Shown one piece after another: positions 8,692-18,037 of a DNA stretch of 64,000 bases. Source of the stretch: an uncultured Maribacter sp. (lineage in GTDB: Bacteria; Bacteroidota; Bacteroidia; Flavobacteriales; Flavobacteriaceae); contig NZ_CANMDU010000008.1 of the NCBI RefSeq assembly GCF_947496775.1, forward strand, positions 62,001 to 126,000, given 5' to 3'. The notes beneath the pieces are model-generated. The model was not told the origin of the DNA. It did no database searches and saw nothing but the letters and a program-made list of their open reading frames with translations. How positions within the stretch are numbered: the first letter of the stretch is position 1; the number at the start of each line of letters is the position of its first letter. The position numbers were made by a program, and so were the translations under genes.

Positions 8692-10128
8692 TTACTTTTT
8701 AACTATTGATATTACCTTCGATTTAATCTCTATATACTCCTTTAATTGTAGTCTTTCATTAATCAATAAAAAGGTAACTAGGCCTACAAAAATTTGTAAT
8801 ACTAGCATTAATAACAAAGAAAAATCAAATTTTGAGATTATAAACATCACAACAAACATAACAACTGGAGTTATAAGGAAGGGGATTATGTCCTTAATTT
8901 GTTCCAATAATGAATATGAAATCAATTTCTTGGCATAATAGCTATTGATAAAATATTCTATTATTGAAAATAGTATTAAACCATACAGCATAGCTTCTAT
9001 ACTGATAAAAACTGTGCTAAGCAATAATGGTATTAAAATAATCTTCTTAATTACTTCTAACCTAAGCATTAAATCAGAGTAGCCAAGGGATGTCAATAGA
9101 TTGATATTTAAAATCTGTAAAGGATATAAAGCTCCAGGAATACACAAAAGCTGTAAATAGTATATGGACGGATACCACTTATCTCCAACTGTTAGTAAAA
9201 TAATAGGTTTGGCCATTGCAGCAATCATAAGAATTATAGTGAAATTTAAAAGTACACTATATCTAAGAAATCTACGAAACACAGATTTTAACCCTAAAAG
9301 ATCTTTTTGAAAAGTAGCTAATATCGGATAACTAATCCTTGATATGGCTTGAGTAATATTCACTGAAAAAGGCCTTTGAAATTGATCAGCTCTAGTATAA
9401 TACCCAAGATCCGCGGGAGAAAAATACTTCCCAATTAAGAAATAGTATATGTTTTTATATATGGTATTTATCAATTTTGATATTAATATTTTGTACCCAA
9501 AACTAAACAAATCTTTAAAACTACTTTTGGAAAATACAAATGAAGGCCTCCAACTATTGAGAACCCAAAGTAATATACACACTATTAAAGGTCTCAAAAT
9601 AGACAAAGCCACCATACTCCATACACCAAAGTTATTATAAGCCATATAAATCGCAACTATAGCGCTTAAAATTGATGAAATGATTTTTACTATAGATAAA
9701 ATCTTAAAATTTAATTGAATTATTATAATTGAATTTTGTATAATAGTAAAAGCATTTATAATAATTATTATTCCTGAATATTTTAGTATTTCTTCTAAAA
9801 TATCTTCATGAAAGAAATCAGCAATTTTATTTGAGAATGCGTAGATTATGATGTAAATACCAATACTCACAATAAGATTCGTGTAGAAAACAGTATTATA
9901 ATCCTTGCTGTTTACATTTGACTTCCTTATTAAAGCATCACTAAACCCTCCTTCCACCAAAGAACTAGCTATAGCAACAAAAACTGTAATAATACCTATA
10001 ATTCCAAAATCTTCAGGAGTAAGCAATCTTGCTAAGATAACCCCAACCAGAAAAATTACTCCTTGACCAAAAACACCTTCAAAAGCAGTCCATCCAAAAC
10101 CACTTATTGCCTTATTTCTCAATGACAT
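8692..10128 (-). CDS. wzx: Wzx-type polysaccharide flippase (WzxC group)
   Basis: A 478-residue integral membrane protein of the MOP/polysaccharide-transport family. The start (SLRNKAISGFGWT...) followed by ILARLLTPEDFGIIG is the common WzxC-like beginning, and the rest is a series of about twelve to fourteen hydrophobic segments. It should flip undecaprenyl-linked repeat units to the periplasm. Its start overlaps the end of the polymerase gene by 17 bases, a typical wzy-wzx arrangement, and it is followed by a glycosyltransferase after 4 bases. Confidence 0.92.
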   Translation of the reverse strand: MSLRNKAISGFGWTAFEGVFGQGVIFLVGVILARLLTPEDFGIIGIITVFVAIASSLVEGGFSDALIRKSNVNSKDYNTVFYTNLIVSIGIYIIIYAFSNKIADFFHEDILEEILKYSGIIIIINAFTIIQNSIIIIQLNFKILSIVKIISSILSAIVAIYMAYNNFGVWSMVALSILRPLIVCILLWVLNSWRPSFVFSKSSFKDLFSFGYKILISKLINTIYKNIYYFLIGKYFSPADLGYYTRADQFQRPFSVNITQAISRISYPILATFQKDLLGLKSVFRRFLRYSVLLNFTIILMIAAMAKPIILLTVGDKWYPSIYYLQLLCIPGALYPLQILNINLLTSLGYSDLMLRLEVIKKIILIPLLLSTVFISIEAMLYGLILFSIIEYFINSYYAKKLISYSLLEQIKDIIPFLITPVVMFVVMFIISKFDFSLLLMLVLQIFVGLVTFLLINERLQLKEYIEIKSKVISIVKK

Positions 10129-11320
10129 TTTCGGAAAATTTGTTTTTTACAATTAAAGACTCGTTTTCCAATAATGCAACAAACATAAAAAAATATAACA
10201 TTGCGTAGGGAAACTTATAGAAAACGTAAAAATTATTATATAGAATAAAAGTGAAGAAAAATAATAAAAGAAGTTTCAACATTGAATCCTTTGATTTTTT
10301 CAAGAGAACAATACTTCTAAAAAATGGCGTGAATAATAATAATATAAGTAATATGCCCCCTATAATACCATGCTCTGAAAGAACTTCTGCATAGGAATTA
10401 TGAGTAAACTGTCGTAGTGGAGTATATAGAGGAAACTGCCCTAGTCCAACTCCAGTCAAAGGGTACTCCGAAAAAACCTCCATACCTTCTTTTGCCAGTA
10501 CACTTCTACTATCTTCAGCAGAATTAGATACTCTATTTGCAATATTAGAATTTGAGTATGTATCAATTAGCTTAAGTATAAAAACTATACTTAGCCCAAA
10601 AATTAATATAAATCGAAAAATTTGTTTAAAAGACTGCCCACCCTTTTGCCTGTCTATTAAAAACCAAAAAGTTACGTTTATCAATAAAACAAATAACAAT
10701 CCAGACCTAGATTGAGTAACAAATGCAAGAACTAAAAACAAAATAGGCAAAATCATGCATAAAATAAACACCACTTTCGATTTATTTTTGACATAGATAC
10801 AGAGAATTGAGATATTTGCAAAATAACTTAAATAAGAGTAATAATTCGCATTAAACAAGAATCGATTCCTTCTTCCTTTTAAGCTAGCAAAGCCTTCTAA
10901 AAGATAATTTCCATTTATATATGCAATATAAATAAGTAACAAAATTGAAACAACAAAACCAATATGAATATAATTTTCAAGCCCTTTAGTTCTAACTAAT
11001 ATATAAGCCGAAATACTTGCCATTAAAGTATAAATCATTTTCCTAAATTCATCAGAAAACCGGGTATAATCCTCCAAAAAATAGACTCCGATAAGTGCAT
11101 ATAAAACAAGAACCACAAAGTACATTAAAATTGTACTACCAGCACTACCTCTACTTTGGTGAAAAACATTTTGTAAACTTAAAATAGTTAATACTGGAAG
11201 CAAAAGTAATGTGGCGAATTGTTGATAAATTTCACCTAAATATTTCCCAAGCACTACATTAAAAATTATGAAAACAAATAGTATAACCCCTTCTAAATCC
11301 AGGAAAGCTTTTTTTTTCAA
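10112..11320 (-). CDS. wzy: O-antigen/exopolysaccharide polymerase (Wzy, O-antigen ligase-like)
   Basis: A 402-residue polytopic membrane protein of the Wzy_C (O-antigen ligase-like) family. The diagnostic region is the large periplasmic loop near residues 280-325: a YPLTGVGLGQF turn followed by QFTHNSYAEVLSEHG, with the His-Asn and the Glu/His that this family conserves. Earlier, a TQSRSG motif marks the other conserved arginine loop. It polymerises flipped repeat units or ligates them to a carrier. It begins the long minus-strand run; upstream lies a candidate -7 box. Overlap with wzx shows co-transcription. Polymerase rather than ligase is inferred from context. Confidence 0.86.
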   Translation of the reverse strand: MKKKAFLDLEGVILFVFIIFNVVLGKYLGEIYQQFATLLLLPVLTILSLQNVFHQSRGSAGSTILMYFVVLVLYALIGVYFLEDYTRFSDEFRKMIYTLMASISAYILVRTKGLENYIHIGFVVSILLLIYIAYINGNYLLEGFASLKGRRNRFLFNANYYSYLSYFANISILCIYVKNKSKVVFILCMILPILFLVLAFVTQSRSGLLFVLLINVTFWFLIDRQKGGQSFKQIFRFILIFGLSIVFILKLIDTYSNSNIANRVSNSAEDSRSVLAKEGMEVFSEYPLTGVGLGQFPLYTPLRQFTHNSYAEVLSEHGIIGGILLILLLFTPFFRSIVLLKKSKDSMLKLLLLFFFTFILYNNFYVFYKFPYAMLYFFMFVALLENESLIVKNKFSENVIEK

Positions 11321-11343
11321 GAAATCAACGTTTTAATTTTACG

Positions 11344-11351
11344 CAAATATA
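11344..11351 (-). promoter_or_regulatory. Candidate -7 promoter box for the wzy-wzx-fnl run
   Basis: Read on the minus strand this is TATATTTG, a match to the Bacteroidota -7 consensus TAnnTTTG, 23 bases before the wzy start. I do not see a TTG at the proper -33 distance, so the call is tentative. It would drive the block down to the WbuB-like gene. Confidence 0.35.
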
Positions 11352-11533
11352 GCTATAATAATTTCGATTGAACATTTAATGGTTCAAATTGGACAGAAAA
11401 CCGATTAACGGAAAATATCCAAAATTGGAATCTTTTTTAATAATTTTAGGAGTTGTAATGGAGATGAAAATCTTAACTAGTTAAAAAATGTTTAATTTTC
11501 ATTAACTATAATAACCACTTTGTATTTTACAAA

Positions 11534-12067
11534 TTACACTAATGACTCAGAAGATCTTTTACGAATTAACTTAGCTGGATTACCCCCATAGATACCATAA
11601 TCTTCCAAATCTTTCGTCACAATACTTCCAGCTGCAATAATAACCCCATTCCCTATTTTTTTTCCGGGTAATATAATGACCCTTCCCCCAATCCATACAT
11701 CATTCCCTATAAATGTTTGTTTACTTGGAGAGTGCCCTTGTTTATTCATAGGGATAGACAAATCTGAAAACTGATGGTTTGAAGCATATATTATACACTC
11801 TGGCCCCATCATTACATCATCCCCAATAATCGTATTCGGTGGAATTGAAGCATTTATTCCTATTCCAGAATTATTACCTATTATGATATTTGCGCCATAG
11901 CCAAATTTAGCTCCTTTTTCAATATTTATATTTTTTCCATAGGATTTAAATATATGTGAACATAATACACCACGAATCTTTTTGCAATACTTCCCAATAA
12001 ACGGTGTAGCTGACTTAGGCAAGTAATAACCAAAAAACCGATATAGTGCAAAAAAAACTATTTTCAT
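11534..12067 (-). CDS. Hexapeptide-repeat acetyltransferase (maltose/serine O-acetyltransferase-like)
   Basis: A 177-residue left-handed beta-helix transferase. Hexapeptide turns run from about residue 50 ([20 protein letters not shown]) to the end. The middle has an [11 protein letters not shown] segment with the catalytic His, and the end has [10 protein letters not shown]. The family acetylates sugar hydroxyls with acetyl-CoA. It is separated from wzy by 213 bases and has a long empty stretch upstream, so it may have its own promoter. A role in O-acetylation of the polysaccharide is inferred from position. Confidence 0.85.
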   Translation of the reverse strand: MKIVFFALYRFFGYYLPKSATPFIGKYCKKIRGVLCSHIFKSYGKNINIEKGAKFGYGANIIIGNNSGIGINASIPPNTIIGDDVMMGPECIIYASNHQFSDLSIPMNKQGHSPSKQTFIGNDVWIGGRVIILPGKKIGNGVIIAAGSIVTKDLEDYGIYGGNPAKLIRKRSSESLV

Positions 12068-13211
12068 AATCTTATCTTAAATCAATATTTATTTGACAAA
12101 TATGATCAAAAAATAAAATATACTATAAAAAAACTATTATAATTAACTAAATTAATACTATTGAATTAGGAACATACGAAGTGTTTTTCGTTTTCGTTTT
12201 TATAAAAACATTAATAAATTAAATAAAAGATTTAAAAGAACAAATTAATCAATTTTAAAGAAACCCTTGAGCTACAACTTCTTTACGCAAGATATAAGTT
12301 AACAGAATATTTTTCAAAATCTCCCTATCTAAGAATTCCAGAGAATGATTACCATTATAACTCCCCTATGACAAGCGGATTGTGATTACACTTCTTCAAA
12401 ATTCCTGAAGAAATAGAAGCTCAGAGCATCTTAGTATCTTTTCTCTTTTATACAAACCTCCGCATACATAGCATATTATTCGATTAGACAGTATAATACT
12501 CATTTCACTTTGCCTAATTAACTTGTTATTACCTCTATATATTCCTTTCAAGACTTGTAACACTTTGTAGGTCGACTCATATAAAATTTCTAATATTGAC
12601 AACTATTTAAACTAACTATCTGCACTCACAAGGATAAAGTCGTTTTGTCTATATCATTTAGATTTCTAAATCAATATCTAGATTAGCACATATTTACATC
12701 AAACTATGATTCTCTTCTTAAAGGAAACTCATTTCCTTTAGTTTCCAGATATCAATACCGCCCTATTCGCAATTCCATCTTTAAAGAACCGCATTAACCC
12801 ACTTTCTCTCAATAGATAAGATATCCGCTACTTATATTCTCCAATCATACTTACAAAGCATAAACATTATCTATTTAGGTTTACTTTTCTTCATAGTCTA
12901 AAAAAGAATTATTCTTAAACTACCTACAAAACGAAAAAGTTCTCATGAAGAAATATAGAATAAATAAAACTTCATTATCACCATACTATCTTGTGAAGGA
13001 AACGTTATTAGTTAGCTATATAAGACACAGTCCATTTTCTTTAAAAAAACAACTGTTACTACATTTTAACCCTTGTCACTTTTATCAGATTACACCTTTT
13101 TATGAAAATTAGCTTCCAAAAATCTTTGGATAATCAATTTGACAAGCTTTCATTACCCAAACAAAATATAATACTAGTTATTTGTTAAAAAAATAGTCAT
13201 TTAAAACAAAA
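12068..13211. other. Gene-free stretch inside the polysaccharide locus
   Basis: About 1.14 kb without a convincing gene. All frames are broken at short intervals; one 68-residue minus-strand reading at 12396-12602 has no recognisable motif. The base composition resembles the rest of the locus. It looks like decayed coding sequence (a lost gene or insertion), but I cannot identify a parent family. Confidence 0.5.
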
Positions 13212-15218
13212 TTAATACTCATAAGCTCCTATATCATATGACGATCTTATATTACCTAAAATGTCTTTTGCAGCTTCTGAATGTATTCCACTTACATCCA
13301 TTCCAGCACCTATTAAAGGGCTTCCCGATTGCAAAGTATAATCAGCATTAAATAAAGGATTTAATGCCTTAGTATTTATTAAGGTTCTTTCAGCATCATC
13401 TGTAGGAGTAGAAAATCCATTGTTATAGAAATTACAATTTGTAAAGTTTAATTGCACTAAAGCATCTGTTGCCCCTCCACTTGTACTAAAAGTATCGTAA
13501 TTAGTAACATTACTAAATGTACTATTATAAATATTTAAAGTTCCTGTTGTATTTGTATTTACTAATGCAACAGATTTATCAGCTGTCATATTAACTACAT
13601 AGTTAGTTCCCCCCGGATCTTTTTGAGAAAAACTTAATCTATGAAAACTAAAAACAGCATTGCCAGTTCCAGCTGGCACATTTGTTATCTTAAAGTTAAT
13701 AAAGTAGTTATCATTTCCTGAAAATGCAGGGTTATTCCCTGGAGATCGCGAATCAGCTTCTCCAACAAATTGTATACCTTCTGTACCATCAATAGTCCAA
13801 TTATAAAATACATTATTATCACTTTCACCTGACACCTGTATATTACCTTGATTAGCTTTACCGTTTCCAATTACATTTATATTTCTAAGTATATTATTAT
13901 CCGAAAATGTAGAAACCTGCGTCCGTGTATTTACATGGGTACCATTTTCAATAACACTACCAGAAGAATATAATTGAAGCATTACAGCTCTTGATAAGTG
14001 CATTTTTGAAGTATCTAAATCTTCCCTATATGCGTAATAATTACGTAATGTAGAATTAACAAAGCCTGCCAAATCAAATAAATAATCACTTGCGTTTCCT
14101 GTCTTAGTACTATAAGCTTCACATCCGTCTATCAAAACATTGTTAACATTACTAGTAAAGTAAGCGGCCGCTCCTGCATTAAAAACCGAGCAGTTGTAAA
14201 CAAAAGAATCACTAACATTTAACAAATATATTCCCTGACCGGTTAAATTACTCGTTGAATATGGTAAATCATAACCAGCACCATTTGGATCCCAGTCTCC
14301 ATTTTCATTAGATATAAAATTCTTTATAGTAAGACCAATACAATTATTATTTGATATAATACCATATCTATAATATTGTGATTTAATATTCTCAATGTGA
14401 ATATAATTGTGACTTATACGTATAGCCCAGTCTGTAGAATCTGGATTTAAATCTGAGCCCCTATCGTTATTAAATAAAGGCATATCAACACCGTCCAATA
14501 CCGTATTATCTGCATCAAACATAGCCTTTGTGTATGTTGGTCTGTTAACGCTAATAATATCACCAGGGGTATTTTTATAACCAATAAATTTAATAGGACT
14601 TGCAGCTGTACCATTCCGAACTGTTGTAAGTATAGGACTATCATAATTACCGGCTTTCACATATACGATATCACCCGCAACAGCATTAGCAAACGCATGA
14701 GCGATACTCCAAGATTCAGCCTCACTTTTACCCGTATTAGTACCCTTTCCAGAAGTAGTAACATAATATACATTTTCTCCAGAAGTTGGGGTAGCTGTAT
14801 TAACGGTAACTGTAGCCTGCTGGGTTGTAGCATTCCCGTTATCAGTCACTTGTGTAGTATATGTAAAAGTATCCGGTGCAGCTGTAGTTGTAGTCTCCGG
14901 AGCATCAGCGGGAATATAGGTTAAGGTTTTGTTACTATTTATAACAACAATTCCATTTATGGGGTTAGATGTTTTTACAATTTCAACCTCTTGCCCATTT
15001 TCTATATTATCATTTGCTAAAACATCTAAGACAGTACTTGAATTTGGCACAGAAAAATAACTATCATTTACAGCAATAAGCCCCAATTCTTTACTATCTG
15101 TTGAATCTGCTAGCACATAATCCGTTAATAAATCGGAATCTTTAGAGCATGAAGACACTAAAATAAAAAGAAAGAATAACGGCGACATGGATATAAAATT
15201 AATTCGGGAGTATTTCAT
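13212..15218 (-). CDS. Secreted lipoprotein with Ig-like and right-handed beta-helix domains
   Basis: A 668-residue lipoprotein. A hydrophobic signal ends in the lipobox VSSC with Cys24, so it is probably anchored in the outer membrane. Residues about 48-140 form an Ig/cadherin-like domain (AVNDSYF...VLANDN, FTYTTQVTDNG). From about 150 a right-handed beta-helix begins with YYVTTSGKGTNTG and AGDIVYVKAGNY, and contains many Asn-rich rungs. The C-terminus ends in DIGAYEY, a common closure of such helices. Parallel beta-helices of this sort bind or cleave polysaccharides (PL6-like lyases, C5-epimerases). I see no certain catalytic set. Its place in the locus suggests it handles the polysaccharide at the surface, but this is inference. 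Confidence 0.82.
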   Translation of the reverse strand: MKYSRINFISMSPLFFLFILVSSCSKDSDLLTDYVLADSTDSKELGLIAVNDSYFSVPNSSTVLDVLANDNIENGQEVEIVKTSNPINGIVVINSNKTLTYIPADAPETTTTAAPDTFTYTTQVTDNGNATTQQATVTVNTATPTSGENVYYVTTSGKGTNTGKSEAESWSIAHAFANAVAGDIVYVKAGNYDSPILTTVRNGTAASPIKFIGYKNTPGDIISVNRPTYTKAMFDADNTVLDGVDMPLFNNDRGSDLNPDSTDWAIRISHNYIHIENIKSQYYRYGIISNNNCIGLTIKNFISNENGDWDPNGAGYDLPYSTSNLTGQGIYLLNVSDSFVYNCSVFNAGAAAYFTSNVNNVLIDGCEAYSTKTGNASDYLFDLAGFVNSTLRNYYAYREDLDTSKMHLSRAVMLQLYSSGSVIENGTHVNTRTQVSTFSDNNILRNINVIGNGKANQGNIQVSGESDNNVFYNWTIDGTEGIQFVGEADSRSPGNNPAFSGNDNYFINFKITNVPAGTGNAVFSFHRLSFSQKDPGGTNYVVNMTADKSVALVNTNTTGTLNIYNSTFSNVTNYDTFSTSGGATDALVQLNFTNCNFYNNGFSTPTDDAERTLINTKALNPLFNADYTLQSGSPLIGAGMDVSGIHSEAAKDILGNIRSSYDIGAYEY

Positions 15219-15306
15219 AATTTGTAGGTCTGTCTTAAAAGCATTACTGATTTGGGTTGTAAAAATATTTAAATTTTAAAGATCATCGATATAAACTTCA
15301 ATATTT

Positions 15307-15424
15307 TCGATGAAATGCACTTTTTTCTTAATTTTCATTAAACAAGTACTTAGCTTGTACGGGCAGAAAGCAATCTTTGGACGTTAAGAAGTTCATTTAT
15401 TCGATGAAATGCAACTTTTTTTTT
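15307..15424. repeat. Direct repeat of a TCGATGAAATGCA element
   Basis: The 13-base word TCGATGAAATGCA occurs at 15307-15319 and 15401-15413. Each copy is followed by a T run and a CT(T)AAT tail. The copies are 94 bases apart and lie 90-200 bases upstream of the lipoprotein start. They could be paired regulator sites or the ends of a small lost element. Confidence 0.55.
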
Positions 15425-15691
15425 CTAATTACCCTAAAAAACATCCCAATTTTATAAAATAGTAAGAGCTTTATTTTTATTCAAAAATATAACCTATTAT
15501 AATTGAAACTTAACTTATATTTTTAGGCTGACTATTAACCTATAGCTATTTTCCTTACACACTATAATACTTATCCTTCTATAGTATAGAACAAAAGTAA
15601 TGACACGATTTAAAATCTATAACTAAAAGGTTAAACACAATCAAATACCAGAAATACCATTTCTTGCGAACAAAATTTGAATTTGATTTTT

Positions 15692-15725
15692 GGTATAATA
15701 TATATACATGTATATGTATTATACC
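15692..15725. repeat. 34-base near-perfect palindrome
   Basis: A near-perfect palindrome that begins GGTATAATA and ends TATTATACC, centred on TATACATGTATA. Only one base pair is mismatched. It is 90 bases upstream of the promoter box of the PglD-like gene. It could be an operator for a dimeric regulator or a cruciform. Its low complexity (AT alternation) calls for caution. Confidence 0.55.
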
Positions 15726-15814
15726 CTCCCCTCATTTAGAGATATTTTTTTATTCCGAACGAAAAAAAGCAATCATAATAAAATATACTAAGCCAATAAA
15801 AAATAAAATATGAC

Positions 15815-15822
15815 TACTTTTG
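15815..15822 (+). promoter_or_regulatory. -7 promoter box of the PglD-like gene
   Basis: TACTTTTG matches the TAnnTTTG consensus exactly and is followed by GCC, about 60 bases before the start codon. No clear TTG is seen at -33. Confidence 0.5.
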
Positions 15823-15881
15823 CCGCGACTAACTAAAAAATTGAACAAAAACTTTTTTTTCAACTACACTAAAAGATTTCA

Positions 15882-16556
15882 ATGAAAAATGCAGCAATAC
15901 TTGGTAGCGGTTCTTATGGCGAAGTATTTTTAACTTATTTAATAGAGCAGGGCTATAATATAATCGGTTTTTTTGATATCGATAAAAAGAAAAAAGGCGA
16001 AATCATCCATGGTGTACCTGTTCTTGGTAATTTTAACGATTTATTAAAAAATAACTATGAAAAAAAAATACATCAAGTTTTTTGCCCAATTGGAAATAAC
16101 AAAACAAGAACAAGATACTTACGAGAATTGCAAAACAAAGGCTTTGAAATTCCAAATTTTATTCATAGCTCCGTTATAATAAACAAAGATGTGAAAATTG
16201 GTAATGGATCGTACATACTTCCAGGAGTAATAGTAATGCCACATACCAAAGTTGACGATTTTGTTATTATTAGCATGGGAGTTAAAATTGCTCATCATAC
16301 TGTTCTTCAAGAAGGTACTTTTGTTGCTACTGGAGCCAACATAGGTGCAAATGTTATTTTAAAGAAAAGAGCCTTTTCTGGTATAGGTGCAATTATAACT
16401 ACTGGGGTGAAAATTATTGGCAAGGATTCTATTATTGGCTCTGGCGCCGTAATTATTAAAGATATTCCCGATTATGCAGTTGTTGTCGGGAATCCAGGGA
16501 AAATAATAAAGTATACCCAAAATAAAGCAATGGCTGACAACCTTGTTATGACATAA
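15882..16556 (+). CDS. PglD/NeuD-like sugar O/N-acetyltransferase
   Basis: A 224-residue acetyltransferase with two parts. The N-terminal Rossmann-like domain (AAILGSGSYGEV, about residues 4-15) binds the nucleotide sugar; the C-terminal left-handed beta-helix shows hexapeptide turns from about 115 and ends VVVGNPGKIIKY. HHTVLQ near 148 carries the probable catalytic His. PglD enzymes N-acetylate UDP-4-amino-sugars for bacillosamine; NeuD enzymes O-acetylate sialic acids. Phosphoglycosyl transferases of the PglC size are encoded at 25.5 and 29.1 kb, which fits a PglD role, but no PglE-type aminotransferase is in the window. It is a single-gene unit. Confidence 0.85.
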   Translation: MKNAAILGSGSYGEVFLTYLIEQGYNIIGFFDIDKKKKGEIIHGVPVLGNFNDLLKNNYEKKIHQVFCPIGNNKTRTRYLRELQNKGFEIPNFIHSSVIINKDVKIGNGSYILPGVIVMPHTKVDDFVIISMGVKIAHHTVLQEGTFVATGANIGANVILKKRAFSGIGAIITTGVKIIGKDSIIGSGAVIIKDIPDYAVVVGNPGKIIKYTQNKAMADNLVMT

Positions 16557-16571
16557 AATAAAATGAACCAC

Positions 16572-16595
16572 TATGGACTTGAAGTCCATATTTTT
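16572..16595 (+). terminator. Hairpin with T tail after the PglD-like gene (terminator or IS200-type end hairpin)
   Basis: An 8-base stem (TATGGACT / AGTCCATA) with a 3-base loop is followed by TTTTT, 15 bases after the stop codon. It reads as an intrinsic terminator. It also resembles the short GACTT...AGTC hairpins near the ends of IS200/IS605 elements, and an IS200 tnpA relic ends 30 bases further on, so it may be the element's end co-opted as terminator. Confidence 0.55.
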
Positions 16596-16623
16596 CGGGC
16601 TGGTAATTAAAGTAACCCAAAGG

Positions 16624-17051
16624 TCATAGTTCTAATATGAAATTTATGCTTTTCCCATCGTCTGATTTTCTATGATGTTCCACATGTTGATGTACCATTT
16701 CATCAGTTATATTTGCCCTTGTACTCGAGCAACCATAACCTATTCTCCAAAAATGACGACCCTATATTTAAACTTCAACACAGCGCATTTTTTCTGAAGT
16801 TTACCAGAACTTCTTCCCTTTAACTTCTTAACCAAATAACTCAAACTCATAGAAGAACCATATTCTATATACATATAAACATAATCTTTGAAGACAACTC
16901 CCTTCAATACCTCAACAGCTTCAGCGTCACATACTTGTATTAATATTGCGTGACAACTAATCCAAATATCTCCTTTCTAAACAGAATAACGATATTTTGT
17001 ACTCAAAACTAAGTGAGCTATCAATCTCGAAACACTATGTTCATTAGCCCT
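16624..17051 (-). pseudogene. tnpA: Decayed IS200/IS605 transposase (tnpA)
   Basis: Translated on the minus strand this gives HSVSRLIAHLVLSTKYRYSV, then an in-frame TAG at 16979-16977, then ILIQVCDAEAVEVLKGVV, LVKKLKGRSSGKLQ and, after a frameshift near 16760, GRHFWRIGYG, NITDEMVHQHVEHH and SDDGK. That is the complete order of an IS200 TnpA. The HUH metal motif (normally HVH) is YVY, and the Tyr expected in the C-terminal helix is not there, so the protein would be inactive even without the stop and frameshift. No ATG is in frame at the front. The element is a fossil in a gap of the polysaccharide locus. Confidence 0.88.
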
Positions 17052-17245
17052 TTATCCCTCTGTAAACCAAAGCTAAGTCTTTTTAGAAGTTAAGACCTAA
17101 GGCACTATAGTCCAAGTTTTAACTACTTTTTTAAAACTAACAAAACTCTATTTACCCCAATAAATCAAAACTTTTAATACATTAAACCAAATTTTCAATC
17201 CAAAATAATGTTCGTAGTTCACACCATCAAATTTAGATGCTACTT

Positions 17246-18019
17246 TTACCTGGCTAAATAACCTCCATCTACAGGAATAACAGTACCGGTAACATAATCA
17301 CTAGCAGCAGAAGCCAAAAAAACAGTCAACCCCTTTAAATCCTCCCCATTTCCCCATCTTTTCATCGGAACTCTATTAAACACCTCATCTGTTCTCTTTT
17401 TGTCGTTTATTAAGGCTGTATTTAACTGTGTATCCATATACCCTGGAGCGATAGCATTTACGCAAATTCCTTTTGCAGCCCAATCATTTGATAAAGCTTT
17501 GGTCAATTGCGCAACACCTCCTTTTGAGGCAGCATAGGCAGGAATAGTAATACCTCCTAAAAAACTCATGATGGATGCAATGTTTATAATTTTACCTCCA
17601 CCATTTTCTAACATAGTATTACCCGCATATTTACAATAGTAAAAAATAGCATCTAAATTTATTGCTATAACCTTACTCCACTCATCTTCCGGAAAATTTT
17701 CACTAGAATATCTTCTTTGAATACCAGCAGAGTTTATTAAAATATCTATTGTGCCACCAAGTATTTCTAATGCGTTTTTATAAGATTCTTTAATCTCTGT
17801 AATTTTACTGACATCCGCCTTTATAGGACTCACATTGAGACCATCATTTCTTAAATCTTTACAAATACCAAACACTCTTTCATCAAAATCAATTACAACC
17901 GTTTGGGCTCCCGCTTGAGATATTGCCTCAACCATTGCTTTCCCAAGATCTCCTGCTCCACCAACAACTATTGCTTTTTTCCCCTCTAGACCAAAAGAGT
18001 CTAAAATATTATTTATCAT
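17246..18019 (-). CDS. SDR oxidoreductase (KduD/gluconate 5-dehydrogenase-like)
   Basis: A 257-residue classical SDR. The coenzyme loop GGAGDLG is at about 20-26, NSAG at 96-99, and the catalytic residues S149, Y162 and K166 are in place. The end has the usual VTGTVIPVDGGYLAR. It resembles 2-deoxy-D-gluconate 3-dehydrogenases and gluconate 5-dehydrogenases, but SDR names are loose. It follows the ATP-grasp gene by 18 bases in one unit, so it probably oxidises or reduces a sugar or sugar acid that the ATP-grasp enzyme uses. Substrate unknown. The start MINNILDSFGLEGKKA is normal. Confidence 0.85.
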   Translation of the reverse strand: MINNILDSFGLEGKKAIVVGGAGDLGKAMVEAISQAGAQTVVIDFDERVFGICKDLRNDGLNVSPIKADVSKITEIKESYKNALEILGGTIDILINSAGIQRRYSSENFPEDEWSKVIAINLDAIFYYCKYAGNTMLENGGGKIINIASIMSFLGGITIPAYAASKGGVAQLTKALSNDWAAKGICVNAIAPGYMDTQLNTALINDKKRTDEVFNRVPMKRWGNGEDLKGLTVFLASAASDYVTGTVIPVDGGYLAR

Positions 18020-18037
18020 ATATTTTATTTATATCAA

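Larger units (their letters stand above)
15219..15881. other. Divergent intergenic region with repeats and promoters
   Basis: About 660 bases between the minus-strand lipoprotein and the plus-strand PglD-like gene. It holds a T-rich direct repeat, a long palindrome and the promoter box of the PglD-like gene, listed separately. No gene is visible. Confidence 0.6.

Noticed and set aside
12396-12602. 68-residue minus-strand reading frame in the gene-free stretch
   Set aside because: No recognisable motif and no promoter, and it lies in DNA where the other frames are broken. It is more likely debris than a gene.
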